A stretch of 64,000 nucleotides of DNA from assembly GCA_946902875.1 (NCBI GenBank), contig OX336339.1, positions 20,739,349 through 20,803,348 of the forward strand, read 5' to 3'. Below the pieces are notes generated by a model. It saw only the letters and a list, made by a program, of their open reading frames with translations, searched no databases and was not told where the DNA came from. Positions 23,350 through 34,869 of the stretch are shown here, one piece after another; position 1 is the first letter of the stretch, and each line of letters opens with the position of its first letter. The position numbers and the translations under genes are program-made. Origin of the DNA: Nematopogon swammerdamellus (Eukaryota > Arthropoda > Insecta > Lepidoptera > Adelidae).

Positions 23350-23620
23350 TCTCTACTTCTTATAAAAGGGAACGTCTTTCTGTATTTATATATGTTTGAT
23401 GTAAACAGCGTAACCACTCATCAGATGTTGATTCGGTTTGCACCAATGGAAAGAGCAGCTCTTTAGGCTCACTATACGCTCTATCTATACCATGACGCTA
23501 AATAGCCTTAGGGCTGAGCAGCATAAAAAATATAGTATAGACGGGAGAGATGAGATGCGTTTTTAAATCGGATTTACTATAACAGAGTCTACCGCGAGCG
23601 AAGCCGCGGGCAAAAGCTGG
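23350..23620 (+). mobile_element. Short non-autonomous Helitron
   Basis: Starts near TCTCTACTTCTTATAAAAGG and ends 'gcgaagccgcgggcaaaagc' plus TGG|T: CTGG matches the Helitron CTRR end, with a CCGCGG-centred hairpin just before it. Preceded by a (TCTCTA)-type microsatellite (23300-23349) that blurs the exact start. Sister of the nested copy at 58155-58994. Confidence 0.7.
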
Positions 23621-23739
23621 TTAGTTTAATAAAAGTTACACAGTTATAAAAGGTTAGTTAGTTAAGGCTCAATTTAGGTTTTTAAATGAGTGAATAGAAG
23701 AAAATAGGCGAAGAAACAAAGGGAAACTGTTTTAATAAA

Positions 23740-24290
23740 AAAAACGTTGAACCGACTTAAAAAAACGATTACTTAGAACTAAAAATTATTAAATAATTAA
23801 GTTGAAGGCGGTACAATAGCACAAAAGGGCTTCATCGATCAATTTTCTGGTGTTCTTTTGTACCGACTTCAACTCAATTATTTAATAAAGTTGATTTTTG
23901 TTCACTCTTTTTAGTAATATCACATAAAAAAAAGAATCACAGAAATCGGTTGTCGTGGTATAGAATTTTTCGCCCATTTGACCCACTTAACAACCCATAT
24001 CTTGAAAACTACTGAACCGATTTTGATTAAACTTGCACTGTTCCCTAAGTTGAAGTAAATGTAAGCCAATAAAAATAAGAATGGGTCACAATACTCACAA
24101 TCCGATTAATAGTTTCGGAGAAATGCGTGGACTAACATACATAATATATACATACATAGATACACTTATGAAATTTGGCACACCTGTTTAGAACCCCACA
24201 TAGACTTATATAATAAACGAATATTGTGCAAGTCCAACTATATAAGTTGAATTGATAACCTCCTTTTTTGAAGTAGGTTTAAAATAATAA
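23740..24290 (+). repeat. Dispersed repeat with inverted 'accgacttcaac' motifs
   Basis: Contains 'aaattattaaataattaagt' opposed by 'aactcaattatttaataaag' (23785-23890) around a short non-repeated middle, then 'aatcggttgtcgtggtata' and 'ctccttttttgaagtaggtt'. Related pieces lie at 14585-14690. Non-coding. Confidence 0.45.
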
Positions 24291-24733
24291 ATCTTTTTAC
24301 TTTTAAACCCACCTGCTACAATCTTAACGATAAAAAAATTTATGCTTCACGTGCATGGCAACGACCACACGCTATAAACCACAGTTAACGCTAATTCAAG
24401 GTTAACTATTAAAATATCAATAAGAACGTTTGCAAAAACCCTGCCAAATGTGTTATTATCATGCATACTCATAATTAGTGTAATTTATTTTTTTTCCACA
24501 AAATTTTGCAGCGCGCGTGTTTGCAATACCCTAACAGTCAGTCAGAGGTCATACGCGTTGCACGAAACCCAACTTGCGTGCAGCTTGACGTCCAATATAC
24601 CTAAAGCACGATCATTCGTTGTAAATCGCCCACTGTGACAATTTGAATAATTTGAAACAAAATTTATGTAAAACATTTTCACGATAACTAGTATATGATA
24701 CTTTTTTATGGATAGCGCGACATGTGGCATCGT

Positions 24734-24990
24734 TTAACCTACGAGTAGGTGTGTAACGATGCCCATGGACATTCTGTGATGCACGATGATTGCGAATTCG
24801 TGCCGGTCTGACAGGAGCCTTTTCACGCCCCTTTTGAAAAACCCCAGACTGTACTTGGGAGGAAATAGATGGGCAGGTAGTGCGTTCCACATTTTCCCAG
24901 TTCTGTGAATAAAAGAGCCACAGAACCGTGGTAGGTCGATTGAATAATATTGATTTACTTGTCGTAAATTGAACACTTATATTTAATTTC
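24734..24990 (-). pseudogene. LINE reverse transcriptase C-terminus (jockey/CR1-like)
   Basis: The minus reading includes FIHRTGKMWNALPAHLFPP and FFKRGVKRLLSDR. The R-T-x-x-x-W-N-x-L-P motif followed by F-K-R-x-V is a standard end of jockey/CR1-type polyproteins. The 3' end ('cccatggacattctgtgatg') matches the fragment at 50770-50885. 5'-truncated. Confidence 0.8.
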
Positions 24991-25390
24991 AAACTTTATT
25001 TAATAATAATAAGTTAAATTAAAATACAATAAGAACTACCTAATAAACATAAAAAAGCTCCTCTAGAGTTCGGCATGTCGGGAATGTGCCCATAACGCTC
25101 GCTTATATTTAATTATAAACATAAATAAAATAATGAAAATCTACTTGATTTGAAATCCGAGCATCTTCAAGTTTTAATAATTTGAAAGAAAGCGTTTTAA
25201 CGATCACTTGTATACGTGTGAAATAATTAAATACATTAAATTCTAAAAATAAATAAAATAATGAATACTTTAAGTTTAATTCAAGCATCTTCAAATTACG
25301 GGTAAATAGCCTTTCCCATGATACTATCGACCTACAAACCGGATTACCTATGTGGAACCGGAAATCTTGTTTTACTTCAGACAATAAAAA

Positions 25391-25830
25391 GTTAAATTTG
25401 AAATTTAAAAAACCCCCGACCCTTAAAATGTCAAAAATAATTTATTTTTACTTACTTAAAGGAGTCGGAGGACCGCTAACTAATTAAAATATAAAAACTC
25501 AGAGTAGCGCAGGAATTTGCTTAAGGGTCGGGGTTTTTAAAATTTCTAATTTAACTTTTATTTCAAGCTTTAAAAAAAACGCATGCAAATCCGCCCACTT
25601 TTTAAGATAATTAATTGTTTGATTACTTGATTACTTGATTACAAACATAGCTAAAAACCATCTCTATTAAACCAGCTAATAAAGAAAAACCCCATACAAA
25701 TCGGTCCATCCGTTTAGGAGCTACGATGCCACAGTAGACACACCAATGCACACATACACCCTTAGACACAAACACACATAGACACACACATCAAACTTAT
25801 AACACCCCTCTTTTTTCGTCGGGATTAAAA
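25391..25830. repeat. Fold-back composite of CCCCGACCCTTAA repeat
   Basis: The first ~36 bp ('gttaaatttgaaatttaaaa', 'cccccgacccttaa') are mirrored at 25521-25556 by 'ttaagggtcgggg' and 'tctaatttaac'. From 25521 on, the sequence is the reverse complement of 9119-9450, ending 'tcttttttcgtcgggatta'. Two head-facing copies, one very short, enclose ~95 bp including 'ggagtcggaggaccgctaac'. Confidence 0.65.
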
Positions 25831-26627
25831 ATAACCAAAGCGTTTCTATCGACTCAACGCCAAGAATTCAAAGAAATTGTCTAAATGGTTCCTTTCTATT
25901 ATGCTAAAGAGAATTATGCTAAAAAGACATTAAATAAATGATTGAAATTATTCCTATTAACATGAAATAAGACGGCTATTTTATATCCAAAGTGAAAACC
26001 AATCTCCACATAACGCAACAATGTAATTTTACAATGCTAAGAAATTATTATTGCCAAAATGTTCCAAATTTAATCAAAACTACATCATTATTGTATAGGT
26101 ATAATTTAGAAATTAACAATACAATTTAAATCCACACGTATAACATTAGTTTATATGAATAGTTTTTAAAGTCTCGGTCTGTATTTACATAAATGCACGT
26201 CAGATCAGTTATTCTTGATTTCGTCAAGCAAATTGCAACAATTTATCATAATAACGTATCGCAGACATGGAAATACCTTTCTCGGTTACAGTGTAGCCAG
26301 GCCTGGCCCACTGATTCGCGTAACTTGACCTTCATTATAATCTTTAGCTGCGCCTGCCTCCATGAACGTGTCGGAGTGGGTAATAAGCAGATATCTATGC
26401 AAACACATTTAATATGGCAAGTGGCGATTTGAATTTTATTGAATTATATTGGCGGCGTGAACTATTTAATACTAAATTTATAAAGCTGACTAGTAAGTGT
26501 ATTAACAAATAATAAGGTGATCGAAGACAGAACTTTGAGTGTTCATGTACAGAGAAAGAAGAAATTTTATAGAAAATCGTAGAATAGAATCTAGTCGTAA
26601 GGTTTTTGAAAACTGTACGAGCGAACA

Positions 26628-26748
26628 TCATCATCATCATCAGCCTGTATCGGTCCACTGCTGGACATACGCCTCTCCCAAGGCACGCCACCACACGCGG
26701 TCTTCCGCTCTTCTCATCCATCCACTCCCGGCTACCATTTTTACCTAA
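26628..26748 (-). pseudogene. RTE-like LINE 3' end with ATC-tail
   Basis: Minus reading: W-M-R-R-A-E-D-R-V-W-W-R then GEAYVQQWTDTG and stop, followed by a (GAT)n tail (26628-26641 on plus as CATCAT). A conserved C-terminus of lepidopteran RTE-type LINEs, 5'-truncated to ~120 bp. Confidence 0.85.
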
Positions 26749-26851
26749 TACATATGAGCGAACACGACGTTTGAATTTTAAAACAAATTAAAGCGAGAAA
26801 ATGCCTTTGTTTTTGACAGGTCAGTCGTTTTGATTAATCCTAACAAGATTA

Positions 26852-27240
26852 TTTTTTATGGAAACTGACACGTTTCGCTACATCACCTACAAAATCCGTG
26901 ATGTCAGCCCATAACACCGGGTGAACTAGGTGCCATGTCAGTGCTTCGCTTCATTTCATGTCGGCTACACTGAAAACGGAAAACACGAACTATTAAATTT
27001 ACATAGGTAACTGTTTCGACCGACGCGCGACGTTTCATTCATTGCGGTGGTATCAACCCGGGTGGGATAAACCCTACCACCTAGGTAACTAATTAGAAGG
27101 GAAGGACCTACAGTTTTACGTGGAATCCGAACCACGGTCAGCCTCCAACGGTCGAGCGGTCACCCATCCAAATACTGACTGCGCTCAGGGTTGCTTAACA
27201 ACAGTCGACCGACCGCACCACTGAGCTACCGACGCTGACA
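26852..27240 (-). mobile_element. tRNA/5S-type SINE, full-length
   Basis: Minus: head 'tgtcagcgtcggtagctcag', 5S-like core at 27155-27198 (TTAAGCAAC, 'cagtcagtatttggatgggt', GACCGCT), B-box-like 'gtggttcggattccac'. The ~250-bp body ends 'ggtgatgtagcgaaacgtgt', 'ttccataaaaaa'. Same structure as 58369-58790, so the head-core-body order is a family trait. Confidence 0.8.
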
Positions 27241-27294
27241 ATATGTTCTCCTTTCTGTTATATTTCTTGCTCTTTTGAAAGTTATACAATACAT

Positions 27295-27430
27295 ACTGCT
27301 TAATTGTGTTAAAAATAAGTAAATAAATAAAAAGTATAATAAGTATAAAAATAAAACAAAGTATAAAAAAAGTAAGTAGTTAAAAATAAGTATAATAATA
27401 TCATACTTATTTTTAACACAATTAAGCAGT
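27295..27430. repeat. 136-bp element with perfect 27-bp inverted ends
   Basis: Left arm 27295-27321 (ACTGCTTAATTGTG, then 'ttaaaaataagta') is exactly complementary to 27404-27430. The interior is A-rich and repeats the 'aaaataagtata' motif, suggesting inverted duplication by template switching. No clear target duplication. Confidence 0.8.
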
Positions 27431-27877
27431 TTTCTTCGCAAGTAGAAGCATTATGTTCCCCTTATAAACAATGAGATTGTTTACTCTCTAGACAGATTCG
27501 ATAGAAGATATTAAAATTTTCGTAATATAGTTGGCACATCATTCTGATAGGGTTCGCCAACATTTGTGCCTAATGTGGAACAGATCATTAATCGTATTGC
27601 CTCAAGACGGCACTCAACTTTCTGGGACAACACTAGTGCCCATGTGTGGGCGGTTACTAAGTAGGTACCCCGCTGAGTAATAAGGCAGCACAGGTTGAAA
27701 CAAAAGCTTAAGTAATGTTTGATAGAAGAGGAGATAGCGACTGCACCCAACTCGCTTACAAATTGGCGTTTCTTCATACTTGAGTCTGTCAGGAGACTTG
27801 TTGGTACCTAATTCATATCAGGCTCACGGCATCACTGACCTTGGCAAAGTTCTTGCGATTGTTGGTTTTATTGTCTT

Positions 27878-28215
27878 TGTGATGTATGTGATGTACAAGG
27901 GCATTATTGGCAACCATCCGTCCAGTAATAGCCAGCAATCCAGGGAAGTCTCCGGTATGGCACCTACCTTCTCGGAGGTGATATTGGCTGGTCGGAGCAT
28001 GCGCTTTGGCCCCTCCGACTCAGCCACACATACCGGATTACATAATTGTGATGTATGTGATGTACAAGGGCAATAATGGCAAGCATCCGTCCAGTATAGC
28101 CAGCAATCCAGGGAAGTCTCCGGTATGGCACCTACCTTCTCGGAGGTGATATTGGCTGGTCGGAGCATGCCTTTGGCCCCTCCGACTCAGCCAGACATAC
28201 CGGATTACATAAAAA
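27878..28215 (+). repeat. Tandem duplication of a SINE tail (2 x 169 bp)
   Basis: Unit 1 (27878-28046) and unit 2 (28047-28215) both read 'tgtgatgtatgtgatgtaca', 'aggcacctacc'-type SINE body and 'cataccggattacat'. The unit contains the tail of the tRNA-headed SINE (as at 46803-47210) plus ~40 bp of non-SINE flank, so the duplication happened after insertion. Only unit 2 keeps the A-tail. Confidence 0.85.
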
Positions 28216-28504
28216 AAAACAAAATCTGTTCAAACGTAAACAAGTTAATTTAATTTAATTTAATTCCTTAATCTAGTTTTTGTTTACGTATAAGTGTTAT
28301 TCTAGCTCAGCTACCTACCTGGAATTAACAGCTGCTAATTATTGTTGTTTAGTTAAATTTTTTATAGGAAAAGAAGATGGTGATGCCCTTGACTAGGTTT
28401 TGAAAATAGGGCAGAAACAATTAAGGGGGTCTATCTATAGGCTGTTTTTATTTTTTATTAATTAATGTTGCCATTTAGGACATTTTCTAACGTGAAATAT
28501 TTGG

Positions 28505-28769
28505 CTGATGTTTTGATCTGACTTGGCAAATTGGTTCAACATTTTACACAAACGAAGCGGTGGCCAAAGTTACAAAAAGTAAACAACAAATAGTACTTAC
28601 ATTAAGAAAGATTCAACTTTTGAAAAACCTTGTGACGCTTAAATTGAACGAAATAATCAGATACGTCGTGGACCTCGAAAAGACTGCCATGAAAAAGTTC
28701 CAGCAAATCCAAAAGAGCATAGTCAAGGAGAACGCAGTCCATGTACTTACGCAACCAAAACTGCAGTAA
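28505..28769 (+). CDS. Unassigned Lys-rich amphipathic ORF
   Basis: An open frame from a TGA at ~28504 to TAA at 28767-28769. It encodes a mostly helical, Lys/Leu/Ile-rich peptide (e.g. VAKVTKSKQQIVLTLRKIQ, VDLEKTAMKKFQQIQKS). Heptad-like hydrophobic spacing suggests a coiled coil or amphipathic helix. No ATG near its start, so if real it is an internal or terminal exon. Not recognised; may be a chance frame. Confidence 0.25.
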
Positions 28770-30089
28770 ACTTAGCAGGCAACGACAACAACTACTTCAG
28801 AACGACCAATAACGAGCGGCGTGACGCCATAAATCATACAAGCACTATCGAAATGACGTGATTCGAGTATCGCTATTATCGCGATCTCGCAATGTAATAT
28901 GGACCAAATGTCAGCAGCTCTAGGTGTCGGTGCTCAGCGTAAACGATACTCGTTATCTAGTTCAGAATGTGTACGTTATAGCACTACAATAGCGCTATCG
29001 TAAGGAAGTGATCGACGTTTTATAACGGCCACAAATTTGAACCTCTTGTAAATGCCAGCGAAGATACGAAGGTGCTTTGAAGTGGCGTAACAGAATTAGA
29101 AGTCGATTAAGAAGACAAAGGGAAGTTGAAGAGATCGAAGATATACTAATGTTATTATATATAGGAAAACTTACACGACAAAGAAATTTAAAGCCGTCTG
29201 ATGAAGGATGTGGGAATGAATGAATGTAGGAAAATGAAGAAATATATTTCATAGTCTTGCAAAGACAGCCTTTCGTTTCTCATTCATATAAAATTCACCC
29301 ACATATAAAATGTTTATGTCCAAAAAGGACAATTCAGCATTACAAAATAGTTATTACACTTTATGAGCACAACATAAGTTTTTCATATTACAGAAGGTCG
29401 AAAGTTTTACAAGATCTAAAGGTTGGCCAACCCAAAATATTCCTTTTCCTTATTTGGTCTTTTGTCTAGTCAGCAACATCGCTTTGGAATGTGCATACAG
29501 CCTGCAAGTCTGCTATTAATGGGATAGCCTGGACGTAGGATCTACGTTTATGGAAATTTTAATGGTTTCTTAAACACAGCTTCGGCGTTGCGATAGGACA
29601 ATCGCCTCTATAATCTTGTGAAACTTTTGTTTAGCTTTTCAATTCAGTTTCGTAATGTTCTGAATAGACGTGGAGCGATTATTTTGCGCCTTAGTATAAT
29701 AATAACCTCTCTATTGAAGAATAATATTAATGTCCCGTAGTAGTACCTATTTTGTCAAATTAAAAAAATGTTTTAAGATATTATAACTTTATAAGTGAAC
29801 ATGGATTTTCCATCTAATTTTTTATTGTTTTTTTTAATATTTTACTTTTCTGCATAATTATAAGCTCTTCGGGGTCCTACTGCTAGGCACGGCGTTCCCT
29901 CATTGCCATTAGAGTATTACTCATACATTCATATGGTGGTGGTGAACTAGTTAGAAGTAGGTACTCTACAGCAAGAACGCTTACTATGCCTTACAGAGCG
30001 GCACTATGAAGCTGACTGCAGGTAGGTATTGTGTAAATATTTTGGAAAACCTAAATCACATTTAAATCTTAGGTTGCACTGTTATGTGC
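28770..30089. other. Non-coding stretch
   Basis: 29040-29250 reads on plus as Arg-rich with several stops and may be an old transposase remnant, unassigned. The rest is AT-rich without repeats I recognise. Confidence 0.4.
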
Positions 30090-30203
30090 GTTCTTTTGTT
30101 TTTTATGTTTTATTACAATCAGTTCAGTAGTTCCAGAGATTACCCCCTAAATACAAACAAACAAACAAATTTGACCTCTTTATAATATTATAGTAAGTAT
30201 AGA
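30090..30203 (-). mobile_element. 5' end fragment of a Helitron
   Basis: Minus reading starts TCTATACTTACTATAATATT at 30203, followed by 'ataaagaggtcaaatttgtt', TTTG repeats and a 'ggaactactgaactgattg'-type block. This is the standard 5' organisation of lepidopteran Helitrons. No 3' end nearby. Confidence 0.6.
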
Positions 30204-31584
30204 TCAATTAATTAATTTTAAAATTAAATTGTTCCGCGAAGCCTACATAGGCTTATCCGTAACGTAGGCTAATCGCATGTTCGAATTATAGATTGGCTAA
30301 TTTCGTGTAACACACACACACTTTCAAACAAGGATTAAATTAAGTCTATCCTAATATCTTATTTAGTTTTATTCTAGTTTACAGCAAGAATAAAATTGAT
30401 TGATTTCAATTACTAACATCGTCTTTGTCTCACGGCGGCGTCCTAGTTAACAGTTCCGCTGTTAATCAAACTCGGAAAGGCCATTTAACATGTAGGTGTC
30501 AGATTCATTGCGTTACCTGTTCTGCGCCTATAGACGTTGTACATTAGTGTACTGTTCAAATAAACAGTTCATGATCAATTCTTCTGTCGAAGGTCGCAAA
30601 GATTATGAAATAAAAGTTTTATTAAACTTTGAGTTGAACAAAAAGGAGTTTCTGATTTGCATTCTCTACTGCCAGCATTTATTGACTGATATTTCACTTG
30701 CTTAATATTTCCAGAACGATTTTACATGATCTAATATGCTGCATCATCATGCTAATCTAACATGATTCATATTAAATATGAATTAATAACAAGATAAAAT
30801 TTTAATCTTCTTCAGTATTAGTATGTGCCTACCGGAAGAAGAAACCGCTCCCCTGGTTTTCTTGTAAGGCTAGGCTTAGCTGGCCGACGAACATGAGACA
30901 GTTTGAAATGTCGCTTCTGTTTATCTACAGAGGTGGGTAATGTGGGTATACATCAGAACGTTCTCTATACTGTCCTAGAGTAAGGAATGAAGGGATTTCA
31001 AGTCGCATGGGATCCAAATCATAGACCATGTGCCTACAGACAAAGCTTTTAACGGTTAAATACGTGACACGAATTCCTTTAAGTGTTATGTCAATTATAG
31101 TTATTTATGGGATAATTATCTGTGCTTGGGCTTAAATGCAATTCCAAGTAGCTGGTGTTCAATGTTCACATCATCCATATAATCTGTTGCTGCGGTGCAT
31201 GTAAAGATATTCTGAAAGAACTCGTTAATGCGCTCATCATTTTATAGAGTCCTTGATATGCCCAACCGCCAAGCAGCTTACCATCATGATATTCTTTTTA
31301 CAAGTCGGCATTTGTATATTATATATGAATAAAACTAATGTAGTACGAAAACAATGTATGTATTTATAGAATTTTATATAAACATAAATAAAAATATTGA
31401 ACCATGTTGACCACTTCTGTTGAAATTGTTCCACTTGTGCCTATTCCAACGCCGTCACTGACTGTTCCATTGAGAGACTTATATATAACTTCTGTTTAAA
31501 GTACGCCTGAAGATACGCCTAAACACCAGGTTTTATAAACACTTCTAACTGAAAAGTACTATCGCTTTGAACTGTACAATACAT
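30204..31584. other. Non-coding stretch
   Basis: No gene or repeat family recognised. Short frames (30496-30705, 31237-31434) lack features. Confidence 0.45.
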
Positions 31585-31910
31585 ACATACATAACACACG
31601 CTGTATCCCGACAATCAGGGTAAGCAGAGTAATCGGTGTTGTGCTATAAGGACTCTGGTAAATTACAGCACAACACCGACCACCACGTTTAGCACAGTAT
31701 ACGGACAAGACAACTACCAAGCAGCAAGTAAGACACGAAGAACCCACCTGCTGCATGGCTAGGTGGAAGGACTGCGCCAAGGTGAGAAGTGGCTAGCCTG
31801 TCGCCCTTTAGCGCAGTATCTTGTCCTTATCCCTTAGTCGCCTCTTACGACATGCGCGGGGAGATATGCAGTGGGGCTATTCTTTTTAAGTACCGGCCCC
31901 ACACGGTACA
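31585..31910 (-). repeat. 'CGTAAAAGGCGACTAA' family, full-length minus copy
   Basis: From 'accgtgtggggccggtactt' (at 31910) to 'acagcgtgtgttatgtatgt' (at 31585) on the minus strand, with all internal blocks. Flanking TATG/ACAT tail at 31581-31592. Confidence 0.8.
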
Positions 31911-32701
31911 ATACATGTATGCATTTCTAATGCAAGCGCTATCAACTTCATCAGTTTAATTATTCTCCTTCCTCCTGTAGAAAACAAAGGTCCACTTTGT
32001 TCCTATCCCGTGAGAACGGGCTTTTAGTTAGCTAGACAATAGACCACTTTACAAAACTAGAGCGAGTTTGCACATGGATATTGCACGTCAATACCGATAC
32101 TTAACTAACTCCGACTTGTTGCAGGTTTGTATGGAATATTGGAAATTAGGGAAGTAACAGGGGCTAAATAATACTAGACAGAAGTGTAGTTGGGCTCTTT
32201 TCAAACTGTAAGTCAATTCAACAGACAAAGACAACTTTGACGTGATATTTGAATTTGATGTAACAACATGCAAGAGAGATTTAGAAAACAGTGTTCATTC
32301 ATAGCCTTATGTAAGACGATGATTCGTCTGTCGAATAAGGTCACACGCCCCACATTGAACCATGGATAATTAATTATGATGTACCAATGTTAATATTACT
32401 AATGGTTTTTTATTTTAATGATGTCCATATAATTCAGATATCGGCAGACATCGTTTCCGCATCGAGTTCCGCGTTTGTTTCTATAAAATATTTCGTTACA
32501 TCATTAGTTATCTTATTTAACAGTTTGGCAATTAATCATTTTAACCCCCAAATATCATTATTTCTATCAAGTTTTATTATTAAGTTTTAAATACTTCATT
32601 ACGGCCAATAGAGATCTTTGCTGAGCTTCGACGAACAATGTTAAACAGCTTTCCAGTTTAGCTAATCGCCGTCGTCCTGAAGCGAAACGAGATGAGTGAG
32701 T
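31911..32701. other. Non-coding; would be intron of the 33-kb gene candidate
   Basis: No repeats or coding features recognised. Lies directly downstream (minus) of the donor at 32702-32707. Confidence 0.4.
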
Positions 32702-33247
32702 ACTCACGATTCTCATACTGGCGGTCATGATGATCTTCACACAATCACTCTTATCACAATCACAGGTGCACTGACTGGTCACTGGCGCGACACTAGCGTG
32801 GTGGGGAACTGTCGCGTCGGATGGTGGCTGGACAGTCGTCCGCGGTGAACTGACCACGCGCCCGGCTGTTGTGCTGTCGTAGACTCTGAGCGGACCCGCA
32901 GCTGCTGCGAACAGAATGGTGGTGGTAAGATGCCGCCGACGACGACGTCGACCGACACGAACGACGCGTAAATAGCTGGTATCAAATCGAACACATTAGA
33001 CTCAATTCTCATTACACTTTTCTTAAAGCAATTTCGATTTGCTCAACTCGCGACTAACATGCATGAAATGTAGTTTCGCTAAGCGCGCGCGGAGCGTGTC
33101 GCAAAGCACACACTCGACATTGAGATGGTCACGTCGGGTGTCGCAACGGAAGGCGCGAAAAGTTTCAGTGGACGTACTTGCGGAGATGTTGCCGGAATGA
33201 GGTCGGTGTAAGTAGTAAACGCTTCAGTGAGCCAGTATCGTTATATA
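32702..33247 (-). promoter_or_regulatory. Candidate TATA promoter and first exon
   Basis: On minus: TATATAA at 33247-33241, a GC/CpG-rich ~500-bp stretch, ATGACCGCCAGTATGAGAATC (ATG at 32728-32726, seven codons MTASMRI), then an ideal donor GTGAGT (32707-32702). A short coding start cut by a phase-0 intron is common in insect genes. The frame is open well upstream of this ATG (includes SQCTCDCDKSDCVK), so the true start is uncertain. An acceptor-like 'tgttcgcag' near 32910 could split the exon. The next exon was not found, and identity is unknown. Confidence 0.35.
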
Positions 33248-33789
33248 GGCTGGGCGGTGGAGTTGGCCTTCCATCGAGCCGTCCGGGAAGTGATTAACCA
33301 AAGGCAACTGGTATGTAGTCGTGGGCTGTTCGGATGTATCGCGGACGGTCCGGTGCGTCGATCCGGCTGTCCGCTGTCCGGTGTCCGCACGACGTCGTCG
33401 TCGTCGTGGTCAAGGTCGTCGGACCGGGTATTTGACCGATTGGACACTTTCGAACTGTCTCAAGGCCGATGGACAAAGAGCTTTAAGCTCGCTGCCTAGT
33501 CCGATTATTGCTGCGTTCTTTTTGTTAGGTCTTGTAAATAAAAGCTTCGATATAAAAAATAAGTTGCAATAAGTTGGTAACAGATGTAGCATTTTTAAAT
33601 TTAATACCTAACATAGTGCAGTGTGGGTGCAGGGGTAAACAGGAACTCCCCCTGCACCCACTGGTGGGTGGAGCCGCTGGGTGGTGGGTGCACGGTTAAA
33701 TATGAATTCCCCGTGGATTGCCTGCATTCAGAGCTTTCAAGTTCGAAGAGAAGTTCTGAAAAGCCTGTGAATTGCCTGCATTCAGTAGC
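33248..33789. other. GC-rich upstream region and small direct repeats
   Basis: CpG-rich with (GTC)n at ~33388-33410. 33610-33785 has two related blocks: 'gtgggtgcaggggtaaacag' and 'gtgggtgcacggttaaatat', and 'attgcctgcattcag' twice. May be promoter-proximal DNA of the minus-strand gene candidate. A plus frame (33227-33499) has no features. Confidence 0.35.
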
Positions 33790-34000
33790 GTGACTAATCG
33801 GTTCTTAGCACGATTCTTGTATGGGGACTTAGTTTTTTACTTTTTGCTTTTTTTATTATTTGTTCGCACATCCGCCATTATTATGCCATTATTTTAACCA
33901 GCTACTACCTATTACGGTTCAAAAGATATACTCGGACGAACGGACAGACAGACAGACAGACGTAGGCTTAGTAATAGGCTTCCGTATGGACTAAAATTTG
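33790..34000 (+). repeat. Tail part of GCCAAGTG dispersed repeat
   Basis: 'tagcgtgactaatcggttct', 'acatccgccattattatgcc', 'tattacggttcaaaagatat', a GACAGACA run and 'cttagtaataggcttccgta'. The head is missing. Resembles the variant at 59010-59505. Confidence 0.7.
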
Positions 34001-34273
34001 AGACCTAGAGTTTTACTCGTTTTTTTTTTTGGCTAAATTAGAATATTTGTTTGTAAACATTAACAAAAATTATTATTCACCTCAAAGTACACCATGTAAT
34101 TTGATGACATAATACATTGACACTAGTGATTCCTATAAAAAAACATGCAATTAGGAACTAAACAGGTGTTCGTAACGCGCCGAGCCTTGGGCTCGATGCA
34201 TAATTATTTTGTCATTACCATGGACACTTAAACCTAGAGCGGACATCAACTCGCCGAGGATATGAAAAAAGCC

Positions 34274-34365
34274 GGCCAAGTGCGAGTCGAACTCGCGCAC
34301 CGAGGGTTCCGTATCGCCATGTCATGGTCAGCGCCACTCACACCATCTATGGCGTGTTTATGAAA
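34274..34365 (+). repeat. GCCAAGTG repeat, left half, split by a Helitron
   Basis: Head to 'ctatggcgtgtttatgaaa'. It continues exactly at 36572 with 't', 'gcttcatattagttaaaatt' after the Helitron. The uninterrupted paralogue at 55406-55815 reads through this point. Confidence 0.9.
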
Positions 34366-34507
34366 TCTCACTAATATCATAAATGTGAAAGTATGTTTGT
34401 TTGTTTGTTTGTTTGTTCCTCTTTCACGCCTGAACTGCTGGACGGATTTTGACGAAACTTCGTATATGGGTAGTGTATATCCCGGAGTAACATAATTTTG
34501 AAAAAAA

Positions 34508-34845
34508 GTGGTCAAGTTCGAGTCGAGCTCGCGTAAAGAGGGTTCCGTACCATCGCGTTTTCTGTGAGAATTAGAAGGGTTGGGATTTCGTTTACGTTTT
34601 CCTGCAAATTAAGTGTATGTCCCATGTTAACATAATTATTTTTTTAATGTGGTCAAATTCGAGTCGAGCTCGCGTAAAGAGGGTTCCGTACCATCGAGTT
34701 TTCTATGACAAATTAAATGATTGGAATTTTCGTTTACGTTTTCACGTAAATTAAGTGTATATCCCATGGTAACAAATTTTTTTTTTAAAGTGGTCAAGTT
34801 CGAGTCGAGCTCGCGTAAAGAGGGTTCCGTACCATCCAGTTTTCA
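34508..34845 (+). repeat. 141-bp tandem triplication inside Helitron
   Basis: Units start 'gtggtcaagttcgagtcgag' at 34508, 34649 and 34790 (period 141). Each begins with 'tcgagctcgcgtaaagaggg', 'ttccgtaccatc', resembling the start of the GCCAAGTG dispersed repeat. The last unit is cut short by the microsatellite. Confidence 0.85.
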
Positions 34846-34869
34846 GGATTCAGGGGGATGAAAAGGAAG

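Noticed and set aside
26606..26791. Small protein ORFs near CATCATCAT tract
   Set aside because: They lie on the opposite strand of an RTE-like LINE 3' end and its simple-repeat tail.
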